Origin: an uncultured Actinomycetes bacterium | GTDB taxonomy: Bacteria; Actinomycetota; Geothermincolia; Fen-727; JACVIW01 | Reading direction: 5' to 3' | DNA length: 57,475 nt | Assembly (NCBI GenBank): GCA_937127245.1 | Contig: CAKZLU010000025.1 | Location: 1-57,475 of the forward strand | Shown here: positions 9,125-19,105 of the stretch, piece by piece | Numbering within the stretch: the first letter of the stretch is position 1 | Layout: each line of letters starts with the position of its first letter | Notes under the pieces: generated by a model | The model's database searches: none | What the model was told of the DNA's origin: nothing | Seen by the model: only the letters and a program-made list of their open reading frames with translations | Made by a program: the position numbers and the translations under genes

Positions 9125-9604
9125 TTGCTTCAGAAATCAAATGAGGTCAAGCGATTGATGGATGAGGTCAATAGAGTCATTTCTTCGCCGTCAAGGCTTG
9201 TTGGCGAAATCTCAAGCGACAGGCGCCCACGGTACCCCAACGTTTCATTCATTTATCCCCCGAAATCAAATTCCTTCAAGAGGGAACTCGATAGAATCTC
9301 TTACTCTTGGGAGATAGAAAGCGAGATAGAGATAGGGTCGAAGCGAAAATTTGTGGGCTGGTTTGCCGTGCTTTTTAAGCGTTTGGTTCGCGTTCCTCTG
9401 GCATGGTACTTAAACCCGATTGTTGAGCAGATTAGAAGGTTCAACATGCTTGTGACCAGAGCGTTTCATGAAGTAAGCCACGCGCTTGACGATTTGGAGA
9501 AGCGTATCGGGGAACTTGAGGCGAGAGTATCAAGGCTTTATGAATCAGAAGGTGAGAGTTTGGGTGCCGAAAGCTTTCGCGACCTTGAAGGTGGTGAGAG
9601 ATGA
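9125..9604 (+). CDS. Stand-alone WY-[VL]-[ND]-P module protein (no methyltransferase domain)
   Basis: 159 residues. Residues 72-130 contain FKRLVRVPLAWYLNPIVEQI followed by RRFNMLVTRAFHEV and a short coiled coil (LDDLEKRIGELEARVSRLYE). The same block precedes the methyltransferase domains of 20301-21620 and 23570-24844. Ahead of it lies YPNVSFIYPP, matched by DVTFILPG in the 20301 protein. No catalytic domain is present. The start TTG 9125 abuts the stop of the upstream GT4, with GGGGTGAG just before it. The stop overlaps the next gene (a GT2-GT4 fusion) by ATGA, so the two are probably co-translated partners. I infer a scaffold or membrane-docking role from the basic amphipathic helix and coiled coil. 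It matches no characterised family that I can name. Confidence 0.8.
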   Translation: MLQKSNEVKRLMDEVNRVISSPSRLVGEISSDRRPRYPNVSFIYPPKSNSFKRELDRISYSWEIESEIEIGSKRKFVGWFAVLFKRLVRVPLAWYLNPIVEQIRRFNMLVTRAFHEVSHALDDLEKRIGELEARVSRLYESEGESLGAESFRDLEGGER

Positions 9605-11448
9605 GCGCCTGCAGGCCTGTAAGCGTGATAGTACTGACCTGGAACGGGCTTGAGTACACACAAAGGTGCATCGAAAGCATTTTTGAGAAGACAACCCATC
9701 CCCACTACGAAATCATTGTCGTGGACAACGGAAGCACTGACGGGACAGTTGAGTACTTAAAGTCTGTGGAGGGCGTCAAGTTAATAGAGAACAAAGAGAA
9801 TCTCGGTTTTGTTAAGGGCAACAATGTGGGCATAAATAACACTTCCAACGATGTTGTTCTCATGAACAACGACACGGAGATCATCGAGCCCGATTGGCTT
9901 GAAAGAATTCAGAGCCTCGTCTACTCCTCACCCGACATCGGAATCGCGGGCTGCAGGTTGATAAACGGCGATGGTCTTCTGGTGCATGCCGGAACATATA
10001 TGCCTGTGCCGAGTTACTGGGGTCAGGAGTATCCCGGAGGAGAGGTTGATATTGGTCAATACACTGCCGACAGGGAAGTGGAGGGGGTAATATTCGCCTG
10101 TGTTTATATAAAGAGGGCATTGATAGAAGCGGTGGGTCTGCTCGACGAAGACTACTTCTCATATTACGAGGACACTGACTATTGCTTGAAGGCTAAAGAG
10201 GCCGGGTTTAGGGTTTTCTGCTGCGGTAGCGTGACGGTGAAGCATTACGAGAATGTGTCGATTGCTTTGAATCGCGCCGATTTCTCCTCCAATTTCAAGC
10301 GCTCCAGGGATGTTTTCATATCCAAATGGGGCGAATACTTTACCGGGAAATACAGGCATAAGATAGGCTGGTGTTCCAGATTCACGCCCGGAAGTATGTT
10401 TTTCGAAATCAGCAGAAAAATGATTCATTCTCTTGACAGGGCAGGGGTGGACGTAAATCTTGGCGCAAGTTCCGAGGGGGAAAAGCTCGAGTTTGATGAT
10501 TTCTTGCTTAACGAGATAAAAATGAAGGGTTGGGATAACGAAAGGGCGATAGTTCAGTTCTGCCCCGAAGAGGAATTGTCGCCCCGCATGGGGTCTTACA
10601 ACATAGCCTACGTCTTCACCCCTTATAGCGATTTTGCCAAAAGTTTCGTTGACAGATTGAACAAGATGGATGAGGTTTGGGTTCCTTCAGAGTTCCAGAA
10701 GTGCGCTGCGATAGAATCGGGCGTCAAAAGAGACATTTTTGTTGTTCCTTTTGGTATTGACTTTGACTACTTCCACCCGCGGATAAAATCGTACCGCCTG
10801 CCGGGTAGATTTACTTTTCTATGCTCGACTGCCTGGGGGGATGAATCATGCGCGCAGGCGCTTGTGGAGGCTTTCGCGGAGGAATTTGAGGAAGGTGAGG
10901 ATGTAGTTCTAATCATGAATATTGGATCCGGAACCCAGCGCGGTTCAGCCGTGAGTCGGGATGAAGGTGGACCGGACTTTGGATTGACGGGTCTTGAAAG
11001 AGATACTGAGCGGATGGGGATAACGCCCGGGAGAGCACATGTGGTTTTCCTTGTCGGTCAGGAGATTCCCGCATATCAAAGACCGAGCCTGATCAGGTCC
11101 GCTGACTGCGTTTTGGTGGTTGAAAGGAGTTCCGAAAACGCGCTCGATGTTTCTTCCTCCCTGGCTTGCGGGGTTCCCGCGATTGTTCTTGATTGGGGCT
11201 CGGCGGCTGAATTGGTCGACGGGCGTGCCGTTTACGGAGTGAAGTGCGCGCCTCTTTCCTCGCCATCTGCTGGGCTCACCTGGGCGGAAGCCGATAAGGA
11301 TGATTTAAGGCGAAAAATGAGGGCAGCTTTTGAAAGCGGGGAGTCCCTAAACGCGGCGGCGTTCGAAAAATCCAAATGGGTTCAGTCCAAATACGGTTGG
11401 GAGTCTATCGCAAATCTGGTAGTCCGGCGTCTTGAAGAAATCGCTTGA
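9601..11448 (+). CDS. GT2-GT4 fusion glycosyltransferase; GT2 half intact, GT4 half degenerate
   Basis: 615 residues. Residues 7-250 form a GT2 domain of the rhamnosyltransferase type: IIVVDNGSTDGT (38-49), LMNNDTEI (87-94, DxD position) and the base motif YYEDTDYC (188-195). Residues 255-615 align with the GT4 half of the fusion at 21696-23510 (DEVWVPSEF, VVPFGIDFDYFHP). The E-x7-E glutamates are both Ser here (511, 519, in SSENALDVSSSLACG), and the phosphate-binding RK is replaced by ES (GDESCAQ against GERKAPE). The N-terminal half is therefore predicted active and the C-terminal half inactive, or acting as a binding domain. It overlaps the stand-alone module gene by four bases and is probably part of a glycan-polymerising complex at the inner membrane. 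Confidence 0.9.
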   Translation: MSACRPVSVIVLTWNGLEYTQRCIESIFEKTTHPHYEIIVVDNGSTDGTVEYLKSVEGVKLIENKENLGFVKGNNVGINNTSNDVVLMNNDTEIIEPDWLERIQSLVYSSPDIGIAGCRLINGDGLLVHAGTYMPVPSYWGQEYPGGEVDIGQYTADREVEGVIFACVYIKRALIEAVGLLDEDYFSYYEDTDYCLKAKEAGFRVFCCGSVTVKHYENVSIALNRADFSSNFKRSRDVFISKWGEYFTGKYRHKIGWCSRFTPGSMFFEISRKMIHSLDRAGVDVNLGASSEGEKLEFDDFLLNEIKMKGWDNERAIVQFCPEEELSPRMGSYNIAYVFTPYSDFAKSFVDRLNKMDEVWVPSEFQKCAAIESGVKRDIFVVPFGIDFDYFHPRIKSYRLPGRFTFLCSTAWGDESCAQALVEAFAEEFEEGEDVVLIMNIGSGTQRGSAVSRDEGGPDFGLTGLERDTERMGITPGRAHVVFLVGQEIPAYQRPSLIRSADCVLVVERSSENALDVSSSLACGVPAIVLDWGSAAELVDGRAVYGVKCAPLSSPSAGLTWAEADKDDLRRKMRAAFESGESLNAAAFEKSKWVQSKYGWESIANLVVRRLEEIA

Positions 11449-11522
11449 TTATTTCCAGCTTCTCAAATCCGAGTCAATTTTGAAAGGGATTTTGACCAAA
11501 AGCCATCTCGTTGAGGCGGAGC

Positions 11523-13157
11523 ATGTCTAATTCAGGGACAGAGAAAAAGGAAATCGGGAGCGCGAGCGGAAGGATCGCGGGTTTCTTTTTGAAGCGCTGG
11601 CATATCCTTCTCATATGCGCGGTAACAATTTCCGCTTTTCTCGTGAGAATTCACTATCTTTCCCTTCATACCGAGTACACCGCTGATAGCTACTACTTTC
11701 TGATACTTGCAAGGTCGATAAGGGATAGCTTCTCATATACCGTAAGGGGCGCGGTGCACACCAAGTACCTCCCAGGTTTCCCGATCCTTATATGGCTTTT
11801 TGGTTATTTCACGGGAAATTTGGAAAAAGCGGCAAACCTTATCGCGGTAGTATCAGCCTCGCTTTGCGTTCCCCTGACGTATTTGATTGGCAAGGAGCTT
11901 TTCACGAAGGCAGCTGGAATTTCCGCCTGTGTGGTTTTGGCATTCATGCCGACTTTTTTGAGATGGACCTGCCTTCCAATGACTGAAGGTCTTTTCACTT
12001 TCCTTTTTCTTGCGAGTACTTATCTTGTTCTCACAGGGATGAAGAGAGCCTCGCCCTGGAGGAGACTTATTGGTTCCTTACTCGGAGGTATCGCTTTTCT
12101 AACGAGATGGGAGGGCGCGCTTTTTCTCCCCGTGGCTCTGCTTATCATTGTCCTTTACTTCAAAGAAGGGGAGATTCCATGGTGGGAACCCGTAGTAATG
12201 CTTGCTCTATTTGGCTTCCCTATCTTTATCTATGTCACAAGAAATCTAATAGCCGCGGGTTCAATTACCGCCTACACAAAAGAGTACGAGCAGCACAAGG
12301 AGATATCTTTTGCTATTTTAAGGCACAGATTTAAGGTCTACGCCTTCCAGGGCTTTTTGAGCGCTCCCCTGCAGGCACTCATGTACACAGGTGCATTTCT
12401 GGCTCTTTTGAAAAAGAAATGGAAGCCTTTTTTCACGCTTGCTCTTTATTTTTCTTGTTTTGTCTTCTTTCACATGCTCTGGTACTACACCTATGAGAGA
12501 TTCATGGCGCCAGCCTCTCCGGTCGGGGCGCTGTTCATAGGATATCTTCTTGCTGAATCCTATTTTTTCATAAGGGGGCGAAAAGGAGAGAATTGGAATT
12601 GTCGCGAAGAGAATTTTCAAGCCCCTGAAGGACACTGGAGGTCTTTGAGACGCTCGCTTGCCGTTTTCGTCGTTGTTCTTGCTATTTCCCTTATCCTGGC
12701 GCACTCACTTGCGAGGGCAAATCGATTGATACGCGAGAATTATCTCGCCTTTGCGGATGATCACGGCGGAGCCGGAATGGTTGACGCGGCAAAATGGTTT
12801 TCCAGAAATGCCCCGGGGGAGACTGTTGCGGTCGATGCCGGTCCCTACTTTTGCTGGCTCCATGAAGGCGATGTGCTTTACTTAAGACCTGTCCCGTGGG
12901 ACCTCCCGGTGGAGGACAGAGATGTGGATGCTCCCAATATCGTGCGGAATTTGTATGAGCGGGGCGTGCGCTACCTTGTCGTGGGTCAGACTGACCAAGG
13001 GCTTGAGGCGGAACTAGAGACTCTGAGCATAACGCCGGCTGAGAGAAAATCGCTTAAGGAGATCGCAAGGTGGACGCATGAATACAGTTACCCGGACGAA
13101 CATCAGATCGTGACAGTCATATACAGAGTCCTCTCCCCCGAGGGCAAAATGGATTAG
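11523..13157 (+). CDS. GT-C-like membrane glycosyltransferase (GT39/PMT-like)
   Basis: 544 residues with a first membrane helix at about 26-45, roughly ten more helices, and a soluble C-terminal part from about 400. Just after the first helix lies TEYTADSYYFLILARSI, where the acidic D55 sits at the position of the catalytic Asp of GT-C enzymes in the first outer loop. Such enzymes take sugar from a polyprenyl-phosphate donor on the outer membrane face. I choose ATG 11523 because GAGGCGGA lies directly before it; the frame also allows TTG 11511. It lies between the GT fusion and a DUF2079 gene. The family is likely but the acceptor is unknown. Confidence 0.85.
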   Translation: MSNSGTEKKEIGSASGRIAGFFLKRWHILLICAVTISAFLVRIHYLSLHTEYTADSYYFLILARSIRDSFSYTVRGAVHTKYLPGFPILIWLFGYFTGNLEKAANLIAVVSASLCVPLTYLIGKELFTKAAGISACVVLAFMPTFLRWTCLPMTEGLFTFLFLASTYLVLTGMKRASPWRRLIGSLLGGIAFLTRWEGALFLPVALLIIVLYFKEGEIPWWEPVVMLALFGFPIFIYVTRNLIAAGSITAYTKEYEQHKEISFAILRHRFKVYAFQGFLSAPLQALMYTGAFLALLKKKWKPFFTLALYFSCFVFFHMLWYYTYERFMAPASPVGALFIGYLLAESYFFIRGRKGENWNCREENFQAPEGHWRSLRRSLAVFVVVLAISLILAHSLARANRLIRENYLAFADDHGGAGMVDAAKWFSRNAPGETVAVDAGPYFCWLHEGDVLYLRPVPWDLPVEDRDVDAPNIVRNLYERGVRYLVVGQTDQGLEAELETLSITPAERKSLKEIARWTHEYSYPDEHQIVTVIYRVLSPEGKMD

Positions 13158-13271
13158 ACTCAAAGATTATTCGCTTGAGATCTGATGCCTGAGATCTTGT
13201 TCTTGGCGATGCCCGTGGGATTCCGGGTTTGGATACCGGTAAGTTACCGAATTGAGAGATGAGCCTAAGAA

Positions 13272-14849
13272 ATGAAGATGAAAGAGGAAGTAGGGTTCTT
13301 GAGCTTATTTGAAAAAATTGACAAGGACAAATTGTTTCTTCTCCTCCTAATCCTCATTGTTCTTGCTTACGCCTCGTTATTCTCGCTTTTTTCGATATTG
13401 CGATATTCGAATTTCAAAAGCTCCGGTGTTGATGCGGCGATCTTCAATCAGGTCCTTTGGAAAATGTCACGCTTCAGCGCACCGGAGAGCACCATAAGAG
13501 GCGTGAATATCTTCGGAGACCATTTCGCGCCGTTTCTTTTGGCGCTTGCCCCCTTTTACAGGATTTTCGGCGGGATACACTTCCTTTTCATTTTCCAGAG
13601 CATAGTCATCGCCCTGGGCGCGATACCCTTGTATCTGCTTTCGGTTGATCTATCCAAAAACCGAATAGTTTCTTTATGCGTCTCGATTTCCTATCTTTCA
13701 TATCCCGCGCTCCAGCACATGAACCTTTTTGATTTCCACCCCGAGGCTTGCGCCGTAACATTTCTTATTTTTGCTTTTTATGCAGCCTTTAAAAGACGCT
13801 TTGGGTGGTTCTATGCTTTGTGCTTCGTCTCGGTAATCTGCAAGGAAGACATGGCTCTTACTGTTTTCTTTCTCGGGATTGTTGTTTACCTGCTTTATGA
13901 CAAACGAGCTGGAAAGATGGTTTCTCTTTCCTCGATCGGGTATTTTCTTGCCGCCGTTTTCTTTGTGATTCCAGCTTTTGGGAGGGAGGGTTTCCAGTAC
14001 TCTGGAAGACTGAGCGCTTTTGGCCGCTCTCCTTTCGAGGCTGCCAAAAACATGATATTGCGACCGCTTTACACGCTTAATTTCATAGCTACGAGGCAGA
14101 ACTTGAAATATCTTTTGGACATACTCAGCCCCGTTGCCTTCATGCCTTTGCTTGCTCCTCTGTATCTCCTTCCCGCTCTACCCGCTCTTTTCATAAACCT
14201 CATAAGCGATTTTCCCGGGCAGCACACCATTTATTATCAATACACCGCCGGGATAATTCCATTTGTCTTCATCGGACTTGTGCTCGCCGTGGCAAGAATT
14301 ATCAGCTGGTTTGAAGGGGCGAGAAAGAAAAGAGCGCTTACTGCGGCGCTTGCCGGCTTCATGCTTCTTTTCTCTTTAGCCGGGTCTGTCTATCTCGGAC
14401 CCGGACCGTTGGCTTTTGACTGGTCTTTTTCCAAATACCGCTCGGATCCACAGGTGGAGACCCTCAAAAAAGCCGTACGCCTCATCCCGAAGAACGCCAG
14501 TGTTTCAGCTCAGATATATGTGCTTCCCCATCTTTCGTCCCGTGAAAAGGTGTACATGTTCCCGAACCCGTTTATTGATTTTGTGGACAGGGATTACCTG
14601 CTTTCCTTACCCAGAGACCAGAGAAGGTTCATGTTTCCGAAAATATACAGAAAGGTTGAGAGTAAGGCTAAAAAGCATGATTACCCTGTGCCTGAAGTAG
14701 AATACTTGGTGGTCGCCGGAGGGGTTGACCCCTGGCCTTTGACTGGCAAGGAGTATGAAAAAGTCGTAGCCCGTCTGGAGCAGGAGACGTCTTTTTCAAG
14801 AGTTTTTTCAAAACGCGGTGTTCTTGTGCTTAAGAAAAAAGGCAAGTGA
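13272..14849 (+). CDS. DUF2079 integral membrane protein (GT-C-like)
   Basis: 525 residues. One membrane helix at 21-40 is followed by the family's conserved loop SSGVDAAIFNQVLWK and NIFGDHFAP (about 80-87), then FDFHPEACAV (153-162). These motifs identify DUF2079, a family of predicted membrane proteins thought to be related to GT-C glycosyltransferases. About ten helices follow, then a soluble tail. Its place between a GT39-like and a YfhO-like gene supports a role in outer-face glycosylation or glycolipid handling. The activity has not been established to my knowledge. Confidence 0.88.
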   Translation: MKMKEEVGFLSLFEKIDKDKLFLLLLILIVLAYASLFSLFSILRYSNFKSSGVDAAIFNQVLWKMSRFSAPESTIRGVNIFGDHFAPFLLALAPFYRIFGGIHFLFIFQSIVIALGAIPLYLLSVDLSKNRIVSLCVSISYLSYPALQHMNLFDFHPEACAVTFLIFAFYAAFKRRFGWFYALCFVSVICKEDMALTVFFLGIVVYLLYDKRAGKMVSLSSIGYFLAAVFFVIPAFGREGFQYSGRLSAFGRSPFEAAKNMILRPLYTLNFIATRQNLKYLLDILSPVAFMPLLAPLYLLPALPALFINLISDFPGQHTIYYQYTAGIIPFVFIGLVLAVARIISWFEGARKKRALTAALAGFMLLFSLAGSVYLGPGPLAFDWSFSKYRSDPQVETLKKAVRLIPKNASVSAQIYVLPHLSSREKVYMFPNPFIDFVDRDYLLSLPRDQRRFMFPKIYRKVESKAKKHDYPVPEVEYLVVAGGVDPWPLTGKEYEKVVARLEQETSFSRVFSKRGVLVLKKKGK

Positions 14850-14897
14850 GCAAAGGCCTTATGGCAAAGGCTTTTCGATGTGCGCGAGCGGAGAAAG

Positions 14898-17315
14898 ATG
14901 ATATCTGACGAATCCTTTAGCCGTAGAGATTGGTCTATGGTTATGCTCATTGCTCTCGTCTGCGTACTTGCTTGGTTTCCTGTTCTCCTGTTCAAAGACC
15001 GTTCTTTCGGGGCGGAGCTCGATTTCATAAGACAGTTTTACCCGGCGCGCTATTTTGCTGTTGATTGTTTGTCGAAAGGCATATTTCCTCTCTGGAACCC
15101 TTATGTATTTTGCGGACACCCTTTCTTCGCGTCATATCAGACTGCGATACTTTATCCGTTCAACTTTATAATGATAGGTCTTTACGCGGTTTCAGGTTCG
15201 AAGTTTTCACTTAAAGCTCAATGCGGTTTCGTGGTTTTCCATTTCTTTTTGGCTGGCGCGTTCATGTACGCCGCGGCTCGCCAGTTAAAGATGAGTAGGT
15301 TCGCATCGCTTCTTGCGGCTTTCACATTTATGTTTTGCGGCTACATGACTGCTCACGCCGGTCACTCCAATCAACATAGCGCCGCCGCTTGGATGCCTCT
15401 CATCTTTCTTCTTTTCCACCGGGCGGTCACCCGGAAAAGCGTTTCTTACTCTCTTTTATCGGGTGTTGCGCTGGGAATAGCGCTGCTCGCGGGTCATTTC
15501 CAGCCACTTTTCTACCTTTGCTTTATGCTGCTCATATATGCCCTGTACCAAGGTTTTATGGGTCTCAAAAGAGGTGAAGCACTCGGACAGGCATGGTTTG
15601 GCATTTTCGCTCTGCTAATCATGCTTGCGGTCTGCGTGCTGGTCGCTTCAGCCCAGCTTTTGCCCACATATGAGATGATAAAGCTCTCAAGCAGGCAGAA
15701 GCTCTCCTTCGAGATAGGTTCGACTTACAGCCTGCCGAGACGTCAGACTATAACCCTCCTGTTCCCGCATTTTTACGGCTCCTCTCCCGAGAACTATACG
15801 GGTGGATGGGCTCCTGCGATGTGGGAACTCTACGGCTACTCCGGCATTCTGGCGCTTATTCTTGGCGGTTTGGCTCTGAGGCGGGAAGACAGGGATATGG
15901 TTGGTTTCTTTTGGCTCATACTGGTTCTTTCGGTTGTACTTGCTTTGGGACCGGGCGGTTATCTTTTCACTTTATTTTTCAAAGCGGGCCTTCTCTTCAA
16001 TCGCTTCCGAGACCCCGCAAGAATTTTAGTCTTGTTTGGGTTTTCTTCGGCGATTTTGGCGGGGTTTGGAGCAGATCACGTGATAGAGAGTCTGGAGCGC
16101 GGAGCGGATGGATGGGAAATAAAACGTGTAAGATTTTCGGCGCTGCTCGCATCTGTTTTGATACTGATTATCGCTGTCGTTGTTTCGGTTGCGCTTCTTG
16201 CGAGGGGGGGAGAGAAAGCGGAAAACACGGCGAAAGCGATTAGAGGCATGCTCCTGCCCTGCGCTACAGTAGTTGCATTCAGCGCGCTGATCTTGGTCTG
16301 CTCAAAGATAAATCTTCACCGAAAATACTTGCTTTTCTGCGGGCTTGCGGGGCTCATGCTTTTGGACCTGATACCTCATAACGCCGTTTGGCCCGCCGTG
16401 AGAGTTAATCCTGATGACCTTTACGCTGACCGCGAAGCTTGCGGGTATCTTTCCGCAAAGGATAGTGTTTTCAGAGTGGAGACGGATGCTCATACCATGT
16501 ACGAAGCGCTCGATAACGGACCGATTTACCGGCTTGAAAAAACAACCGGGGACGATTCGCTTGTATTGCTGCGTTTTCATAATTACAGGGAATCTTTGAT
16601 ACCCTCGATTTCGCCGGGAGTTCAGCCGGGTCTTTTTTACGAAGGTGCGATCAGATCGCCCTTGCTTGATCTTATGAACAGCGCTTATTTCATATCGCGA
16701 AAGAGAATACCTAAGGTACTTGCAGAAAATAAATTCGTCCTGGAGAGGCGGGCAAATGGAGTATATATATACAGGAATCTGGATGTCTTACCCCGTGCAT
16801 TTATCGCGGAAGGAGAGTTTGTTTCATGTGAAAGTGAGTCGCTTGAACGCATTAGGGGAAGCAAGAATAAAGCGCTTGAGAGGAGGGTTTTTCTTGAGCG
16901 AGAGGGGGGAGCATACCGGGATGGCGATATAATAAAGTCTGTTTCCGGCGCCGTAAAATTCACAAGGACAGAGCCGGGACGGATTCGGATTGACGTAGAA
17001 CCTGGCGCGAGTGGTGTTCTGTTTCTTTCCGAAGCATGGTATCTCGGATGGGAAGCTTTCGTTGACGGAAAGAAAGTAAGGATATACAAAGCCGATTACC
17101 TTTTTATGGGAGTGATATTGAAGAAAGGCTCGCGGAGCGTAGAGTTTGTTTACAGTTCGACGACGGTGAGAAATGGCATTTTGATTTCTTGCGCTACCAT
17201 TACGGCGCTTTTGGCGTATCTCATTGCCTTCCGGGCTCTGCGCGCAAGCAAACGCCGCGCTTTGAAAGACTCAGTTTCAGAGCGCTCCTCAAACCAGCTT
17301 GGAGGTTTGGACTGA
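14898..17315 (+). CDS. YfhO-family membrane protein
   Basis: 805 residues. The first membrane helix is followed by AELDFIRQFYPARYFAVD, then GIFPLWNPYVFCGHPFFAS (61-79) and YPFN, the hallmark of YfhO proteins. Around twelve helices follow, then a C-terminal extracytoplasmic beta domain (GVLFLSEAWYLGWEAFVDGK is its conserved end) and a final helix. In Gram-positive bacteria YfhO is implicated in glycosylation of lipoteichoic acid; here the acceptor is unknown. I choose ATG 14898, preceded by GGAG at four bases; GTG 14880 is in frame but lacks a ribosome site. It is co-oriented with the genes on both sides. Confidence 0.88.
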   Translation: MISDESFSRRDWSMVMLIALVCVLAWFPVLLFKDRSFGAELDFIRQFYPARYFAVDCLSKGIFPLWNPYVFCGHPFFASYQTAILYPFNFIMIGLYAVSGSKFSLKAQCGFVVFHFFLAGAFMYAAARQLKMSRFASLLAAFTFMFCGYMTAHAGHSNQHSAAAWMPLIFLLFHRAVTRKSVSYSLLSGVALGIALLAGHFQPLFYLCFMLLIYALYQGFMGLKRGEALGQAWFGIFALLIMLAVCVLVASAQLLPTYEMIKLSSRQKLSFEIGSTYSLPRRQTITLLFPHFYGSSPENYTGGWAPAMWELYGYSGILALILGGLALRREDRDMVGFFWLILVLSVVLALGPGGYLFTLFFKAGLLFNRFRDPARILVLFGFSSAILAGFGADHVIESLERGADGWEIKRVRFSALLASVLILIIAVVVSVALLARGGEKAENTAKAIRGMLLPCATVVAFSALILVCSKINLHRKYLLFCGLAGLMLLDLIPHNAVWPAVRVNPDDLYADREACGYLSAKDSVFRVETDAHTMYEALDNGPIYRLEKTTGDDSLVLLRFHNYRESLIPSISPGVQPGLFYEGAIRSPLLDLMNSAYFISRKRIPKVLAENKFVLERRANGVYIYRNLDVLPRAFIAEGEFVSCESESLERIRGSKNKALERRVFLEREGGAYRDGDIIKSVSGAVKFTRTEPGRIRIDVEPGASGVLFLSEAWYLGWEAFVDGKKVRIYKADYLFMGVILKKGSRSVEFVYSSTTVRNGILISCATITALLAYLIAFRALRASKRRALKDSVSERSSNQLGGLD

Positions 17316-17425
17316 GTGTTTTCCTTACAGCACCTTGCCGGTTCATGTTCTGTCATTTTGCTTATAGTCTTTTCATTGATGCATAAGCGGGTTATTTCAG
17401 CTGTGAGATTAGCGGGGAGAAAGCG

Positions 17426-18112
17426 TTGAAACTCTCTATAATCATGCCTGTGTATAACGAAGAGGACACCATCGAGGAGGCGATTTCCAGGGTCATGAAC
17501 GCGCCTCTCAACGGGATTGAGCGTGAACTCATCATAGTTGATGATGCGTCAACGGACGGGACGCTCGAGAAGATAAACTCGTATAACGATGAGCGAATTA
17601 TTTTGGTCAGGCATGAGGGTAATATGGGAAAGGGGGCGGCAATCCGCACGGCACTCGAGTTCGTGACCGGCGATTTTGTTGTCATTCAGGACGCTGACCT
17701 TGAGTATGATCCTCGGGAGTATCTTTCTTTAATCGGACCTCTCATAAGAAATGAGGCCGATGTCGTATATGGGAGCAGGTTTCTCGGCACGATTGAAAAC
17801 ATGAGGTTTCTAAACCTCATAGCGAACAAGATTCTTTCCTGGACCGCGACGATACTTTTCCGAAAAAGGGTTACCGATGAAGCGACCTGCTACAAGGCTT
17901 TCAGAACCGAAGTCCTTAAGACACATGATTTAAAATGCAAGGGATTCGAATTCTGTCCGGAGGTGACCGCAAAGACCCTTAAAAGGGGATGGAAATTTGT
18001 GGAGGTTCCCATAACCTATAAGGGGAGGTCTGTCGAGGCTGGAAAGAAGATAAGGGCAAGGGATGGATTGATGGCGCTGTGGACGCTCATCAAGTTCAGG
18101 TTTCGTGACTGA
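17426..18112 (+). CDS. GT2 glycosyltransferase, dolichyl/polyprenyl-phosphate-sugar synthase type
   Basis: 228 residues, a single GT-A domain without membrane helices. It has IIMPVYNEEDTIEEAI, ELIIVDDASTDGT, VIQDADLEYDP (DxD) and the conserved GSRFLG, and EATCYKAFRTEVLK in the second half. This pattern belongs to DPM1-like enzymes that move a sugar from a nucleotide to polyprenyl phosphate. The product could feed the GT-C proteins nearby. The start is TTG 17426 with GGGGAGAAAG before it. It sits just upstream of wzm. Confidence 0.93.
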   Translation: MKLSIIMPVYNEEDTIEEAISRVMNAPLNGIERELIIVDDASTDGTLEKINSYNDERIILVRHEGNMGKGAAIRTALEFVTGDFVVIQDADLEYDPREYLSLIGPLIRNEADVVYGSRFLGTIENMRFLNLIANKILSWTATILFRKRVTDEATCYKAFRTEVLKTHDLKCKGFEFCPEVTAKTLKRGWKFVEVPITYKGRSVEAGKKIRARDGLMALWTLIKFRFRD

Positions 18113-18157
18113 TGAGAGACCCTGCCTCAAGTTTTAAAGGGTACTGCGAGATAGAAG

Positions 18158-18973
18158 ATGATTGAAAGAATCAAAGACCTGATTGCTCACAGGGAACTAC
18201 TTTGGAATATGACGTTCAAAGAGCTCAGGGTGAAATACAAGCGCTCTGTGCTCGGTTTTATCTGGTCGTTTATGAACCCCATAATAATGCTTGCCGTCTT
18301 CAGCATAGTGTTCGCGATTCTCATCTCGAGGGGGAATATAGGCTGGTTTTCTGTCTATCTCATGTCCGGACTTTTGCCTTGGCTCTTTTTCGTTAACTCT
18401 ACAACGCAGGCTGTGGTCTCCGTTGTTACCAATCCCGGACTCGTGAAGAAAGTCTATTTCCCCCGCGAGGTCCTTCCGATGGCGTCCGTATTTGCGAACA
18501 TGATTCACTTCTTCTTACAGATGCTCGTGTTCTTCGCTTTTCTCCTCATAATCCGCTGGCATTTCTCGCCTTATCTGGTTCTTCTCCCGGCTGTTTTGCT
18601 GCTCGAGACGCTCTTTACCCTGGGCGTTGCGCTTTTCGTCTCAGCCGCGAACGTATATTTGCGGGACGTCCAGCATTTTGTGGAAGTCGCCATGATGGCA
18701 TGGTTCTGGATAACACCGATCGTTTATCCTGTGGGTTTAGTCGCGCAGAGGTTCCGCTCCTTTATGCCGCTTTACCTCGCAAATCCGATGGCTAACATAG
18801 TTCTTTCATGGCAATACATAATCTACAACCCGCATAAGTACGCTCCTAAGGGGGGCGTAGCATACATATCATTCTGGGGGCTTCTGGGAACAAGCATAAG
18901 CGCCGTTTTGTTTTTCTTCCTCGGTTACTATTTCTTTCACAGGACGGAAAGGGGGTTTGCCGAGCAGATATAA
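18158..18973 (+). CDS. wzm: ABC-2 type polysaccharide export permease (Wzm)
   Basis: 271 residues with six predicted membrane helices. The N-terminal amphipathic segment and first helix (ELRVKYKRSVLGFIWSFMNP) are diagnostic of Wzm/TagG/RfbA-type permeases, as is KKVYFPREVLPMASVFANM in the middle. With the ATPase 132 bases downstream it would form the channel that moves a finished, undecaprenyl-linked glycan across the membrane. Family and role are secure; the exported glycan is unknown. Confidence 0.95.
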   Translation: MIERIKDLIAHRELLWNMTFKELRVKYKRSVLGFIWSFMNPIIMLAVFSIVFAILISRGNIGWFSVYLMSGLLPWLFFVNSTTQAVVSVVTNPGLVKKVYFPREVLPMASVFANMIHFFLQMLVFFAFLLIIRWHFSPYLVLLPAVLLLETLFTLGVALFVSAANVYLRDVQHFVEVAMMAWFWITPIVYPVGLVAQRFRSFMPLYLANPMANIVLSWQYIIYNPHKYAPKGGVAYISFWGLLGTSISAVLFFFLGYYFFHRTERGFAEQI

Positions 18974-19105
18974 GCGTGTTTGTCACCTGACGCCTGAAAT
19001 AATCATGGCGACAGACGCAGACACGTCAGAGGACAAAAATGCTTCCATATCATGAGGCATCGGAGCATATTGATTATGTTGTGATTCTTCCGGGGGTCGA
19101 ATAAA

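Noticed and set aside
7598-13199. Shared 12-mer CCTGAGATCTTG at 7598-7609 and 13188-13199
   Set aside because: A 12-base match between two places is expected by chance in a window of this size, and the flanks do not align convincingly.
18974-19105. Possible small gene or RNA in the wzm-wzt gap
   Set aside because: Only a 6-bp inverted repeat was found; no coding frame with a start and ribosome site, and no recognisable RNA fold.
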